DNA of 64,000 nucleotides from NCBI RefSeq assembly GCF_014200045.1, contig NZ_JACHOV010000012.1, positions 1 to 64,000 of the forward strand. Direction: 5' to 3'. Position numbers and translations under genes: made by a program. Below the pieces are notes generated by a model. It worked only from the letters and a program-made list of their open reading frames with translations. It made no database searches and was not told the DNA's origin. Shown here in pieces: positions 32,573-40,362 of the stretch; within the stretch, counting starts at the first letter, position 1; each line of letters begins with the position of its first letter. The DNA comes from Rhizorhapis suberifaciens (lineage in GTDB: Bacteria > Pseudomonadota > Alphaproteobacteria > Sphingomonadales > Sphingomonadaceae).

Positions 32573-33784
32573 ATGAGAATTGGTACTCCAGGATTCATTC
32601 CGGCGAGGCTAACTGAGATCCGCCATGCGCGGCGCATCCCTTCTCGCGCTGCGCTGGCCCGGCGACTCACTTCAAGCGCCAGCACGGTGTCGCGATGGGA
32701 AGACGAGGACTCAGACCAGACCCCAGACCCGGCCACACTTCTTCAGCTTGCTGGCGAGATGCAGGTTCGTCCGGAATATTTTCTTCGCGATACCTACGAG
32801 AGCGATCGGCCGACCTTTTTGCGTTCGCTGTCGAGCACCCTTGTTCGCGACCTGGCGTATCAGAAGGCTCAGATGCAGTGGCTGCATGAAGCCAGCTACA
32901 TCATCAGCCATTATGTCGACCTGCCTGAGGTCAATATTCCCGATGTCCTTGCAGGTGCTGATTATACTCAGCTGCGCGACGAGGACATCGAGCAGATCGC
33001 GCTTGACCTGCGGCGGCATTGGAACCTCGGCGAAGGGCCCAGCGGCGACATGGTCGCCTTAATGGAGCGCATCGGCATCGTTGTCGCAACCATCCCGATG
33101 AACACGACTAAGCTGGATGGCCTCTGTAGCTGGTCGCCGATCGACGGGCGGCCGCATGTTCTGCTCGCCACCGACAAGATGTCCTTTCCTCGTAGGCAGA
33201 TGGATGCTGCTCACGAATTGGCGCATGCCATTCTCCATAGGGCGGTGCCGGCCGAGGAGTTCGAAGCCAATCTTCGCGTTATCGAGCGTCAGGCCTTTCG
33301 GCTCGGCAGCGCTTTCCTCATGCCGTCGACGAGCTATCCGCATGAGGTTCGCCGTTGCTCGCTTGCGGTGCTGGCGAGCCTCAAGGAGAGGTGGCGGGTT
33401 TCGATCAAGGCGCAAATCAAACGCCTTTCCGACCTCGACATCATTCCTGAAGATTTGTCGCGGCAGCTCTACAAACTCTATTCGGCCAAAGGCTGGTCGA
33501 AGGGCGAGCCGCTGGATCAGCACTGGCCCGTCCAGCCGCCGCGAGCTCTTCGCGATAGCCTCAACCTGATTGTCGACAATGGCGTGCGCAGCAAAGCGGA
33601 CCTGCTCGCGACCGAGTTCACGATCTCGGCAACCGATGTCGAATTGCTTTGCGGTCTGTCGTCGGGCTGGTTCGAGCGCGATGCGGCTGAGGTCGTGACG
33701 CTGAAGCCCGCCACGTCGAAGGGCGAGGCATCACCGCAAGGCGAAGGTCATGTCATCGCCTTTCCGGACCGTCATCGCCGTTGA
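32573..33784 (+). CDS. XRE-family regulator fused to ImmA/IrrE peptidase domain
   Basis: 403 residues. An N-terminal helix-turn-helix of the XRE/Cro type is at about residues 12-60 (SRAALARRLTSSASTVSRWEDE). The zinc-peptidase core lies near residue 215: AAHELAHAILHR carries HExxH, and the Glu-containing helix ERQAFRLGSAFLMP follows, as in IrrE/ImmA. The C-terminal ~130 residues look helical. Such fusions repress a promoter and cleave the repressor or a partner after a signal. It most likely controls the gene upstream. Confidence 0.85.
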   Translation: MRIGTPGFIPARLTEIRHARRIPSRAALARRLTSSASTVSRWEDEDSDQTPDPATLLQLAGEMQVRPEYFLRDTYESDRPTFLRSLSSTLVRDLAYQKAQMQWLHEASYIISHYVDLPEVNIPDVLAGADYTQLRDEDIEQIALDLRRHWNLGEGPSGDMVALMERIGIVVATIPMNTTKLDGLCSWSPIDGRPHVLLATDKMSFPRRQMDAAHELAHAILHRAVPAEEFEANLRVIERQAFRLGSAFLMPSTSYPHEVRRCSLAVLASLKERWRVSIKAQIKRLSDLDIIPEDLSRQLYKLYSAKGWSKGEPLDQHWPVQPPRALRDSLNLIVDNGVRSKADLLATEFTISATDVELLCGLSSGWFERDAAEVVTLKPATSKGEASPQGEGHVIAFPDRHRR

Positions 33785-34028
33785 CGCGGAAACGAGCATC
33801 CAGCATTCAGGTTTTATAGGCGAAAGGTTCCGTTTCGAATTACCGATCTGTAGCATTCCGAACGGAGGCATCTGGCGAGAACAGACAACCTTGGTGCTAC
33901 AATCGAATGGCTGCTTGTATGTGCCGTTCAAGGTAGCGATCGGAAAAGCGGTTCTGGACTATAGCGACATCGTGCCACGCCTGTACGAAGGTAGAGGTCG
34001 GCTGCCTAGCCTTGTCAGGTTCAGGTGA
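33750..34028 (+). CDS. Small hypothetical protein
   Basis: A possible 92-residue protein starting inside the end of the preceding gene (ATG 33,750). Segments such as NGGIWREQTTLVLQSNGCLYVPFKVAIGKAVL read like a beta-rich domain, but no family is recognised. It is included with low confidence because of the overlap and the length. Confidence 0.35.
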   Translation: MSSPFRTVIAVDAETSIQHSGFIGERFRFELPICSIPNGGIWREQTTLVLQSNGCLYVPFKVAIGKAVLDYSDIVPRLYEGRGRLPSLVRFR

Positions 34029-34098
34029 TCGCTTTACGCTACGCTTAGGTTTCACGCGAATATGGCGTCCACATCCAGCTTTCTGCTATACTGTTCCG

Positions 34099-34485
34099 AT
34101 GACGAAATGGATTTTCAAGACAAAGAGCAAGGGCGACGTCGAGATCGAGTGGACATACGACGACGAGGCGTTCGTCCGCACCACCGGCTCCCCGCCCGAA
34201 CTGATCGGCAGCATGACCTTCATGCACATCGAGGGGGCGGGGCATCAGGACGACGACCACTTCTTGGTCACTAACATGTATCTCGACGGCCCGAACGGGA
34301 CCGGGGCATATTTGAAGCAGGGTATCGGGCGCGAGATCATCAGGTGCATGAGCCTGCCGGTGACCTTCCATGCCGACGATGGCAACCGGCAGGATGACGG
34401 CGGACACCTGACCGGCGACGGTCCGGCATTCGCCACCAAGATGGTCAAGGAAGGTCTCGCCTTCTGGGAAGAGGGAGAAGCATAA
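34099..34485 (+). CDS. Hypothetical protein
   Basis: 128 residues from ATG 34,099. The N-terminal WIFKTKSKGDVEIEWTYDDEAFV and the later YLKQGIGREIIRCMSLPVTFH suggest a small alpha/beta fold, faintly like an acetyltransferase (GNAT) core without clear motif A. I do not assign a function. It stands alone between the regulator and the CoiA-like gene. Confidence 0.6.
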   Translation: MTKWIFKTKSKGDVEIEWTYDDEAFVRTTGSPPELIGSMTFMHIEGAGHQDDDHFLVTNMYLDGPNGTGAYLKQGIGREIIRCMSLPVTFHADDGNRQDDGGHLTGDGPAFATKMVKEGLAFWEEGEA

Positions 34486-34758
34486 GCCTTCTCACGCAAT
34501 CCAGGCACGGACCCACCGCGAAGCAGGGGTATGAGGTCGTGAAGCCGCCCATCCGCCCGGAGCATGAGGTGTTCGACGATGCATGCATCTGGGTCAGGAC
34601 CGCACGACAAAGGTGCAACTGAGGATAGACAGCTCGCCTGCAATCACCAACGGTCATGTTTATGATTGGCATTGGCGCGGTCGCCTCGATCCCGCTATTC
34701 CGGCGCAATCGCTGATCCGGCCGTTTCCCGGAAGTTCGCAGCTGGAGTAGGTCGGTTC
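34486..34758. other. Gap upstream of CoiA-like gene
   Basis: About 270 bases without a supported gene. A short palindromic run GATGCATGCATC occurs near 34,577. Nothing else is assigned. Confidence 0.4.
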
Positions 34759-35625
34759 ATGCAACTCGCGCTCGTCGGTTCTGAGCGGCTCGAAGCCTTC
34801 CCCGGCGGGCGTGGGCAGTGCCCGACCTGCAGCGCGGTGATGGTCGCCAAATGTGGGCCGCGCATTCTCCATCATTGGGCACACGCGGGCCGGCGGGATT
34901 GTGACCCATGGTGGGAGAATGAAACCGAATGGCACCGCGAATGGAAGAACCTCTTTCCGGAGGACTGCAGGGAGATTTCCCATACCGCGCCGGACGGCGA
35001 GATTCACCGCGCCGACATCATGACGCCGACCGGCATTTATATCGAGGTCCAACATTCGGCGATGTCCGACGCCGAACGGATCTCGCGCGAGGCGTTCTAC
35101 AAGAACCTTGTATGGGTGATCGACGGGCGAGGTTTTCGGGACAATTTCGATATCTACCATCGGCTGCCCGACCCGAGGTCGGAGATCGCGCGGGATATCG
35201 TGTGGTCGAAGGCGACCCGTCCGATGCAGGGTGCGGCGGGTGGGCTGTTCTTCCGGCTGGCCGAGATGCAGCGTGACTATCCCGAGCGGACGATAACAAA
35301 GGCGACGCTAAGTTTCGGGCGGATTTACAGCCTTCGCGACATTCAGGCCGACGTCGAAGACTCCTATTGCGGCCATCACCAATATGACTGGGTCCGGCCG
35401 CGCCGGACCTGGCTGGACGCCACTTGTCCGGTCTTCATCGACTTCGGCGGCGAGTTTCTTTTGAAGCTCGAGATTTACGATGAGTCCAACCTGCCGTGCG
35501 TCCGCTATGTGCCTAAGACGACGTTTCTGTACGAGGTCATGGTCGAGACAGACGCGCGGGCGATCACGTCGCATGTTTTCCGCCGGACGACTGCTGACGC
35601 GGGCAGATACGAGCGAGGGGGCTGA
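34759..35625 (+). CDS. CoiA-like competence/nuclease-family protein
   Basis: 288 residues from ATG 34,759. A zinc-knuckle-like CPTC lies near residue 23, followed by LHHWAH and WHREWK. A nuclease-type core comes next: E..H..ADIMTPTGIYIEVQHS near residues 85-105, matching the CoiA family's PD-(D/E)xK-like motif. CoiA-like proteins process incoming DNA, but plasmid members may act in defence. The start is chosen to place CPTC at the usual N-terminal distance. Confidence 0.75.
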   Translation: MQLALVGSERLEAFPGGRGQCPTCSAVMVAKCGPRILHHWAHAGRRDCDPWWENETEWHREWKNLFPEDCREISHTAPDGEIHRADIMTPTGIYIEVQHSAMSDAERISREAFYKNLVWVIDGRGFRDNFDIYHRLPDPRSEIARDIVWSKATRPMQGAAGGLFFRLAEMQRDYPERTITKATLSFGRIYSLRDIQADVEDSYCGHHQYDWVRPRRTWLDATCPVFIDFGGEFLLKLEIYDESNLPCVRYVPKTTFLYEVMVETDARAITSHVFRRTTADAGRYERGG

Positions 35626-35692
35626 GGCTACAGCCGGAATGACGGGGTGACATGTGCGAGCGCGCTTTAGCAATCTGACGCTGGATATCCCA

Positions 35693-35971
35693 CTATGCAG
35701 GACGGTAGGGAACGCCGATTCGTTTCGGTGCAGAGGCCCGGCGAACGAGCGTTCGCTCGACAAATCGGCGGGCGGCGCCATCGCTCTCGAACGACAGGCT
35801 TAAGCCTGTTCCCGATGTCCCGACCCGGCCCCAGCTAAGCTCGACAATCCAGTGCCCGAACAAGTCATGCGTCACGCTGACCCTGTATGCGCGCGCCACA
35901 TTTTGGGTTTCGTTGATGGCCCTGAGATCGCAGCGCCAATCGCGTAACTGGGTGGGCAAATTCGTTATCAT
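35693..35971 (-). CDS. WGR-domain protein
   Basis: 92 residues from ATG 35,971 (a GTG at 35,980 is possible). It is a single WGR domain: YRVSVTHDLFGHWIVELSWGRVGTSG, then SFESDGAARRFVERTLVRR. WGR domains in eukaryotic PARPs bind DNA ends, and in bacteria they appear alone or with MolR-type regulators. The gene is isolated and opposite in strand to its neighbours. No partner is visible. Confidence 0.82.
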   Translation of the reverse strand: MITNLPTQLRDWRCDLRAINETQNVARAYRVSVTHDLFGHWIVELSWGRVGTSGTGLSLSFESDGAARRFVERTLVRRASAPKRIGVPYRPA

Positions 35972-36160
35972 AGCCGCCACTAGAGCAGCCTACGCGCCTT
36001 GGGGTCCAATCGATCTTCTGAATCAGTGCAGCATCCGTGAGTCAGTGCTTCACTCAATTTTCCTGAGCTTCAGCAGAAGATGCTATTAGGAACGGAACGA
36101 GCAAGTTGTTAAGAATTCCTGTTTTCTAGTCGCTGGAAGCGAACGCTGGGGGAGCGAGCT

Positions 36161-36715
36161 ATGGGACGTTGGACGGCCGAGCATTCACGCTTCTTGAAGT
36201 CTCACGGATTTAACGATCCAAGATCATGGGCACTCAATGCTACTGGACTTACCAGGCGCGAATATCAGGCTGCCCTTAGTCGGGATGGCAAGCTATTCGC
36301 CTACGGCCTTCCGCCCTGCAAGAATGGCCATACTATGCGGACTGTTGGTGGTTGCCCGCAATGCAATACGCAGTACCTGTCGTATGTCCGCCACAACGTT
36401 TCGCCTGGCTATGTCTATATTGCTCGATCGAACAGTACGAGGCTTGTCAAAGTGGGCCTATCCGCGGACTTCGATAACCGCCTGTATATTGCCAATCTGG
36501 AGGGATACGCAGACATCTGGGACTGGATCGTGAGAGATTTTCGCTACGTCCAGGAAATGGGCCGGGTGGAGGCAGGGGTAAAGCGTGCTCTGGCCTCCTA
36601 TGGCGTCAATCGAGTTTGGATCCGTAACGGCAAAATCACGACTGCCAAGGAGGTGTTCTCCTGCACCCTCAAACTTGCGCGCGAGGCTCTGCATCGAGAA
36701 GTGGCGCGAATGTGA
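36161..36715 (+). CDS. GIY-YIG/T5orf172-like protein
   Basis: 184 residues. The N-terminal ~75 residues contain two Cys pairs (CKNGH and CPQCN), a likely zinc knuckle. The C-terminal half matches the T5orf172/MUG113 branch of the GIY-YIG nucleases: GYVYIARSNSTRLVKVGLS, then NRLYIANLEGY and a Glu in GRVEAGVKRAL. It precedes the methyltransferase operon by 230 bases in the same direction and may belong to it. A nuclease role is inferred from the fold only. Confidence 0.7.
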   Translation: MGRWTAEHSRFLKSHGFNDPRSWALNATGLTRREYQAALSRDGKLFAYGLPPCKNGHTMRTVGGCPQCNTQYLSYVRHNVSPGYVYIARSNSTRLVKVGLSADFDNRLYIANLEGYADIWDWIVRDFRYVQEMGRVEAGVKRALASYGVNRVWIRNGKITTAKEVFSCTLKLAREALHREVARM

Positions 36716-36944
36716 ATCGTCCGCGAATTGGGCAGGATGTGCTCACGCCCATAAGGCCAAGAAATGCAGGTCAGCCTAGCGCAAGGCGCTGCGCGCTGAT
36801 TTGGAACCAGACGACCGGTGCCCAGCAGATGAAAGCAACCGCATAAAAGGCGGGTGTCATCGTGGCCGCTTACCTCATGCTACTGCGCTTGCGGTTATGC
36901 CGCTACACAGCGTAGTGTCGCATTTGAGAGACAAGCAGGCATTT

Positions 36945-39713
36945 ATGAACGCAGTAGAAATTGAACAGGCCATTTCCGATCTGGCAGCGTTGCCATTCGA
37001 TCGGGCTGAATTCGCGTTCGCTTTCCTCGAGGCGTTCGGCAACAAGGCAACTACGCTGAAGAAGCTGCGCTCGGGGGCGTCCAATGCGTCGGATGTCCCT
37101 GGCGGCGTGCTTCAGCGCAGCAATATCCACATCGCGACCTGCGATAGCGGCGTCGTCGATGACACGCTGAAAGCCCTGCGCGACAGCCCGAAAACCGCTG
37201 CCGCCAAGGCAAAGTTCATCCTCGCCACCGATGGCGACCAGTTCCAGGCGGAAGACCTTGCCAGCGGCGAGACGGTGTCCTGCACCTATGCCGAATTCCC
37301 CGATCACTTCGGCGTGTTCCTGCCGCTAGCGGGCATCACCACCGTCAAGCAGATCCGCGAAAGCACCTTCGACATCCGGGCGACGAGCCGCCTGAACAAA
37401 CTTTATGTCGAGCTGCTGAAGGACAATCCCGACTGGGCAAGCGCCGAGCGGCGTCCGGACATGAACCATTTCATGGCCCGGCTGATCTTCTGCTTCTTTG
37501 CCGAGGATACCGACATCTTCCATGGCGAAGGCCTGTTCAGCAAGACGGTCGAGCAGATCAGCGCCCGCGATTCATCGGATACGGCGCATGTGATCAGCGA
37601 AATATTTCGCGCCATGGATACCAAGCTCGACGATCGTGCCGGTGCCAATATCCCGCGCTATGCGTGTGGCTTTCCCTATGTGAACGGCCAGCTGTTCTCC
37701 GGCAGCACGGAAACGCCTCGCTTTACCCGCATCGCCCGATCCTATCTGGTCCATATCGGCAATCTGAACTGGAAGAAGATCAACCCCGACATCTTCGGCA
37801 GCATGATCCAGGCAGTGGCCGACGACGAGGAGCGCGGCGCTCTCGGCATGCATTACACCAGCGTGCCCAACATCCTGAAGGTGTTGAACCCGCTGTTCCT
37901 CAATGATCTGCGCGCCAGTCTTGACGAGGCGGGCGACAATGGCCGGAAGCTGCTGAACCTGCGCCAACGCATGGCGAAGATCAGGGTGTTCGATCCGGCC
38001 TGCGGATCGGGCAATTTCCTTGTCATCGCCTACAAGCAGATTCGCGAGATCGAGGCGGAGATCAATCGGCGCCGCGGCGAGCCGGACCGGCGCAGCGACA
38101 TTCCCCTCACCAATTACCGGGGCATCGAACTGCGCGACTTCCCGGCGGAGATCGCGCGCCTTGCCCTGATCATCGCCGAATTTCAGTGTGACGTGACCTA
38201 TCGTGGGCAACAAGAGGCGTTGCTCGAATTCCTGCCGCTCGACAGCCAGAACTGGATCACTTGTGGAAATGCGCTGCAATACGATTGGTTGTATTTGTGT
38301 CCACCGACCGGCACGGGCGTGAAGTTGCAGGCCGACGACCTTTTCAAGACTGACCTGCAACAAGCAGAGATCGACTTCGAGAACGAAGGGGGCGAAACTT
38401 ACATCTGCGGCAATCCGCCCTATCTCGGCTCCACTTTGCAGTCCGACGAGCAAAAGGCCGATCTTCAGGCAATTTTCAGCCATCGCACCAACAACTGGAA
38501 GTCTCTAGACTACGTTGCCGGTTGGTTCATGAAAGCCGCTGATTACGGAATGCGGACGAACGCTGCCGCCGCTTTCGTTTCAACCAATAGCATTTGCCAG
38601 GGCCAGCAGGTGCCGATCCTATGGCCTCTGATTTTCGCGACCGGGCATGAGATCGCTTTCGCTCATACCAGTTTCAAGTGGGCCAATCTTGCCAGTTTCA
38701 ATGCCGGTGTCACCGTCGCGATCATTTCGATTGCCATCGACGTGCCCAGCTCACGGCAGCTGTTTTCGGAATCCGACATCGGCGAGCCGATTATGCAGCA
38801 AGTCTCACATATCAACGCCTATCTCGTAGCTGGGCCAAACATCATCGTCCATTCCCGTAATTCGCCGCCAGACGGACGACAGGAAATCGACGCTGGCGGC
38901 AAACCTGTCGAGGGTGGACACCTGTTGCTCACTGTCCACGAGCGCGACCAGTTGCTGAGAGAGGTGCCTATGGCCTCTCGGTTCCTGAAGCGTGTCTTCG
39001 GCGCGAACGAACACAACAAGGGAATCGTCAGGTATGCGCTGTGGATTGGCGACGACGGCGCACCAATTGCTGAGCAGGATGAACGGCTAAAACGCAGGCT
39101 GGATGGCGTCCGCGAGATGCGATTGGCCAGCCCAAAGCCTGCGACTAGGGCGAGCGCAGGTCGACCCCACAGGTTTCAGGAAGTGAAACAAACGGGTGTT
39201 GAGAGGGTAACCCTCGTTCCTGTGCTGACCTCGGAAAAGCGGCAGTTTATTCCGGTTGGCTTGGAACCTTCGGGCACAATCATCACGAACCTTTCATTCG
39301 CGCAGTTGGACGGCCCAATCTCGGACATCGCGATTCTGAACTCTCGACTGCACTTCATTTGGATCGCAACGGTCTGCGGGAAGTTTAAGACAGACTACCG
39401 CTATTCCAACACTATGGGCTGGAATACCTTTCCTATCCCGAAGCTCACCGAGCAAAACAAAGCTGACCTAATGCGCTGCGCCGAGGACATTCTGCTCGCT
39501 CGCGAGGCGCATTTTCCGGCGACCATCGCTGACCTATATGAGGTTAAGGACGGCGAAAATAAAATGCCCGAAAACCTCCGCCACGCGCATGAGCGCAACG
39601 ATGAGGTCCTGGAACGGATCTACATCGGCCGCCGGTTCAAGAACGATACCGAGCGCCTGGAAAAGCTGTTTGAGCTCTACGCCAGGATGACCGGAGCCAG
39701 GGCTGCGGCTTGA
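36945..39713 (+). CDS. Adenine-specific DNA methyltransferase, MmeI/YeeA-like
   Basis: 922 residues from ATG 36,945. An N-terminal ~330-residue helical domain is followed by the methyltransferase core: motif I FDPACGSGNFL near residue 348 and motif IV CGNPPYLG near residue 490. The C-terminal part resembles a target-recognition domain. Order and size fit the MmeI-like class (type IIL) and B. subtilis YeeA. I see no clear N-terminal PD-(D/E)xK nuclease. The gene heads an operon that continues with a DinJ-YafQ pair, a helicase and a GIY-YIG protein, so it is probably the modification arm of a restriction system. Confidence 0.85.
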   Translation: MNAVEIEQAISDLAALPFDRAEFAFAFLEAFGNKATTLKKLRSGASNASDVPGGVLQRSNIHIATCDSGVVDDTLKALRDSPKTAAAKAKFILATDGDQFQAEDLASGETVSCTYAEFPDHFGVFLPLAGITTVKQIRESTFDIRATSRLNKLYVELLKDNPDWASAERRPDMNHFMARLIFCFFAEDTDIFHGEGLFSKTVEQISARDSSDTAHVISEIFRAMDTKLDDRAGANIPRYACGFPYVNGQLFSGSTETPRFTRIARSYLVHIGNLNWKKINPDIFGSMIQAVADDEERGALGMHYTSVPNILKVLNPLFLNDLRASLDEAGDNGRKLLNLRQRMAKIRVFDPACGSGNFLVIAYKQIREIEAEINRRRGEPDRRSDIPLTNYRGIELRDFPAEIARLALIIAEFQCDVTYRGQQEALLEFLPLDSQNWITCGNALQYDWLYLCPPTGTGVKLQADDLFKTDLQQAEIDFENEGGETYICGNPPYLGSTLQSDEQKADLQAIFSHRTNNWKSLDYVAGWFMKAADYGMRTNAAAAFVSTNSICQGQQVPILWPLIFATGHEIAFAHTSFKWANLASFNAGVTVAIISIAIDVPSSRQLFSESDIGEPIMQQVSHINAYLVAGPNIIVHSRNSPPDGRQEIDAGGKPVEGGHLLLTVHERDQLLREVPMASRFLKRVFGANEHNKGIVRYALWIGDDGAPIAEQDERLKRRLDGVREMRLASPKPATRASAGRPHRFQEVKQTGVERVTLVPVLTSEKRQFIPVGLEPSGTIITNLSFAQLDGPISDIAILNSRLHFIWIATVCGKFKTDYRYSNTMGWNTFPIPKLTEQNKADLMRCAEDILLAREAHFPATIADLYEVKDGENKMPENLRHAHERNDEVLERIYIGRRFKNDTERLEKLFELYARMTGARAAA

Positions 39714-39724
39714 TGGCGCATTCC

Positions 39725-39767
39725 TTGACTCGCTTACATCCAAAGCGCATATATCTCAAATGAGATA
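39725..39767 (+). promoter_or_regulatory. Promoter and operator of the dinJ-yafQ pair
   Basis: TTGACT at 39,725-39,730 and CATATA at 39,748-39,753 are separated by 17 bases. A perfect dyad, TATCTCA-AA-TGAGATA, at 39,752-39,767 overlaps the -10 box. It is followed by GGAGG and the antitoxin ATG. This fits autorepression by the antitoxin and gives the downstream genes their own promoter. Confidence 0.8.
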
Positions 39768-39779
39768 CAGGAGGCAGTG

Positions 39780-40058
39780 ATGAACGCCCAGAGTTCAATG
39801 CTCCACATCCGACTGGATAATGAGCTCAAAGCCAAGGCGACCGAGGCGCTGGCGGCGATGGGCCTGACCGCGTCCGATGCCGTTCGGCTGCTGTTTCACC
39901 GCATCGCCGCTGACCAGGCGTTCCCTCTCGAACTCAAGGTGCCCAATGCGGAGACCCGCGCAGCACTCGCGGAGGCCGAGCAGATGAAGGCAGCGCGCAC
40001 TGCCCGCTTCGCCAATCCCGACGAGATGTTTGCAGCGCTCGATGGCAAAGCCGAGTAA
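39780..40058 (+). CDS. dinJ: RelB/DinJ-family antitoxin
   Basis: 92 residues from ATG 39,780. The ribbon-helix-helix N-terminus MLHIRLDNELKAKATEALAA and the helix TASDAVRLLFHRIAADQ are characteristic of DinJ. It would bind YafQ-type toxin and repress the promoter at 39,725. A strong GGAGG site lies 7 bases upstream. The 3' end overlaps the toxin gene by 17 bases. Confidence 0.88.
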   Translation: MNAQSSMLHIRLDNELKAKATEALAAMGLTASDAVRLLFHRIAADQAFPLELKVPNAETRAALAEAEQMKAARTARFANPDEMFAALDGKAE

Positions 40059-40362
40059 GCGCGCGGCCATTCCGCGTGCCGTCGACTATACGCAGGCATT
40101 CCATAAAGACTGGGAGCGGCTGTCCCGCTCTGGACGGTATGACATGGGCAAGCTGAAGGAGGCGATGCTGCTGCTGATCGCCAATGACGCCCCGCTCGGT
40201 CCCGAATGGAAGGACCACGCGCTGAAAGGAGAATGGCTCGGCAGCCGCGAATGCCATGTAGGCGGCGACTTCTTGCTAATCTACAACCTCGACGAAACCA
40301 TCGGCAAAAGCGGTACGATCTATTTTGTTCGGGCCGGCACCCATAGCGAACTGTTCAAGTGA
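40042..40362 (+). CDS. yafQ: YafQ-family toxin (RelE/ParE fold)
   Basis: 106 residues from ATG 40,042. The RelE-fold signatures LGPEWKDHALKGEWLGSREC, HVGGDFLLIYNLDE and RAGTHSELF match YafQ. The His residues and the Asp in GGD are kept, while the usual Trp after Asp is Phe. YafQ cleaves mRNA on the ribosome. The toxin stop TGA overlaps the helicase ATG, so toxin and defence genes are translationally coupled. Confidence 0.88.
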   Translation: MAKPSKRAAIPRAVDYTQAFHKDWERLSRSGRYDMGKLKEAMLLLIANDAPLGPEWKDHALKGEWLGSRECHVGGDFLLIYNLDETIGKSGTIYFVRAGTHSELFK

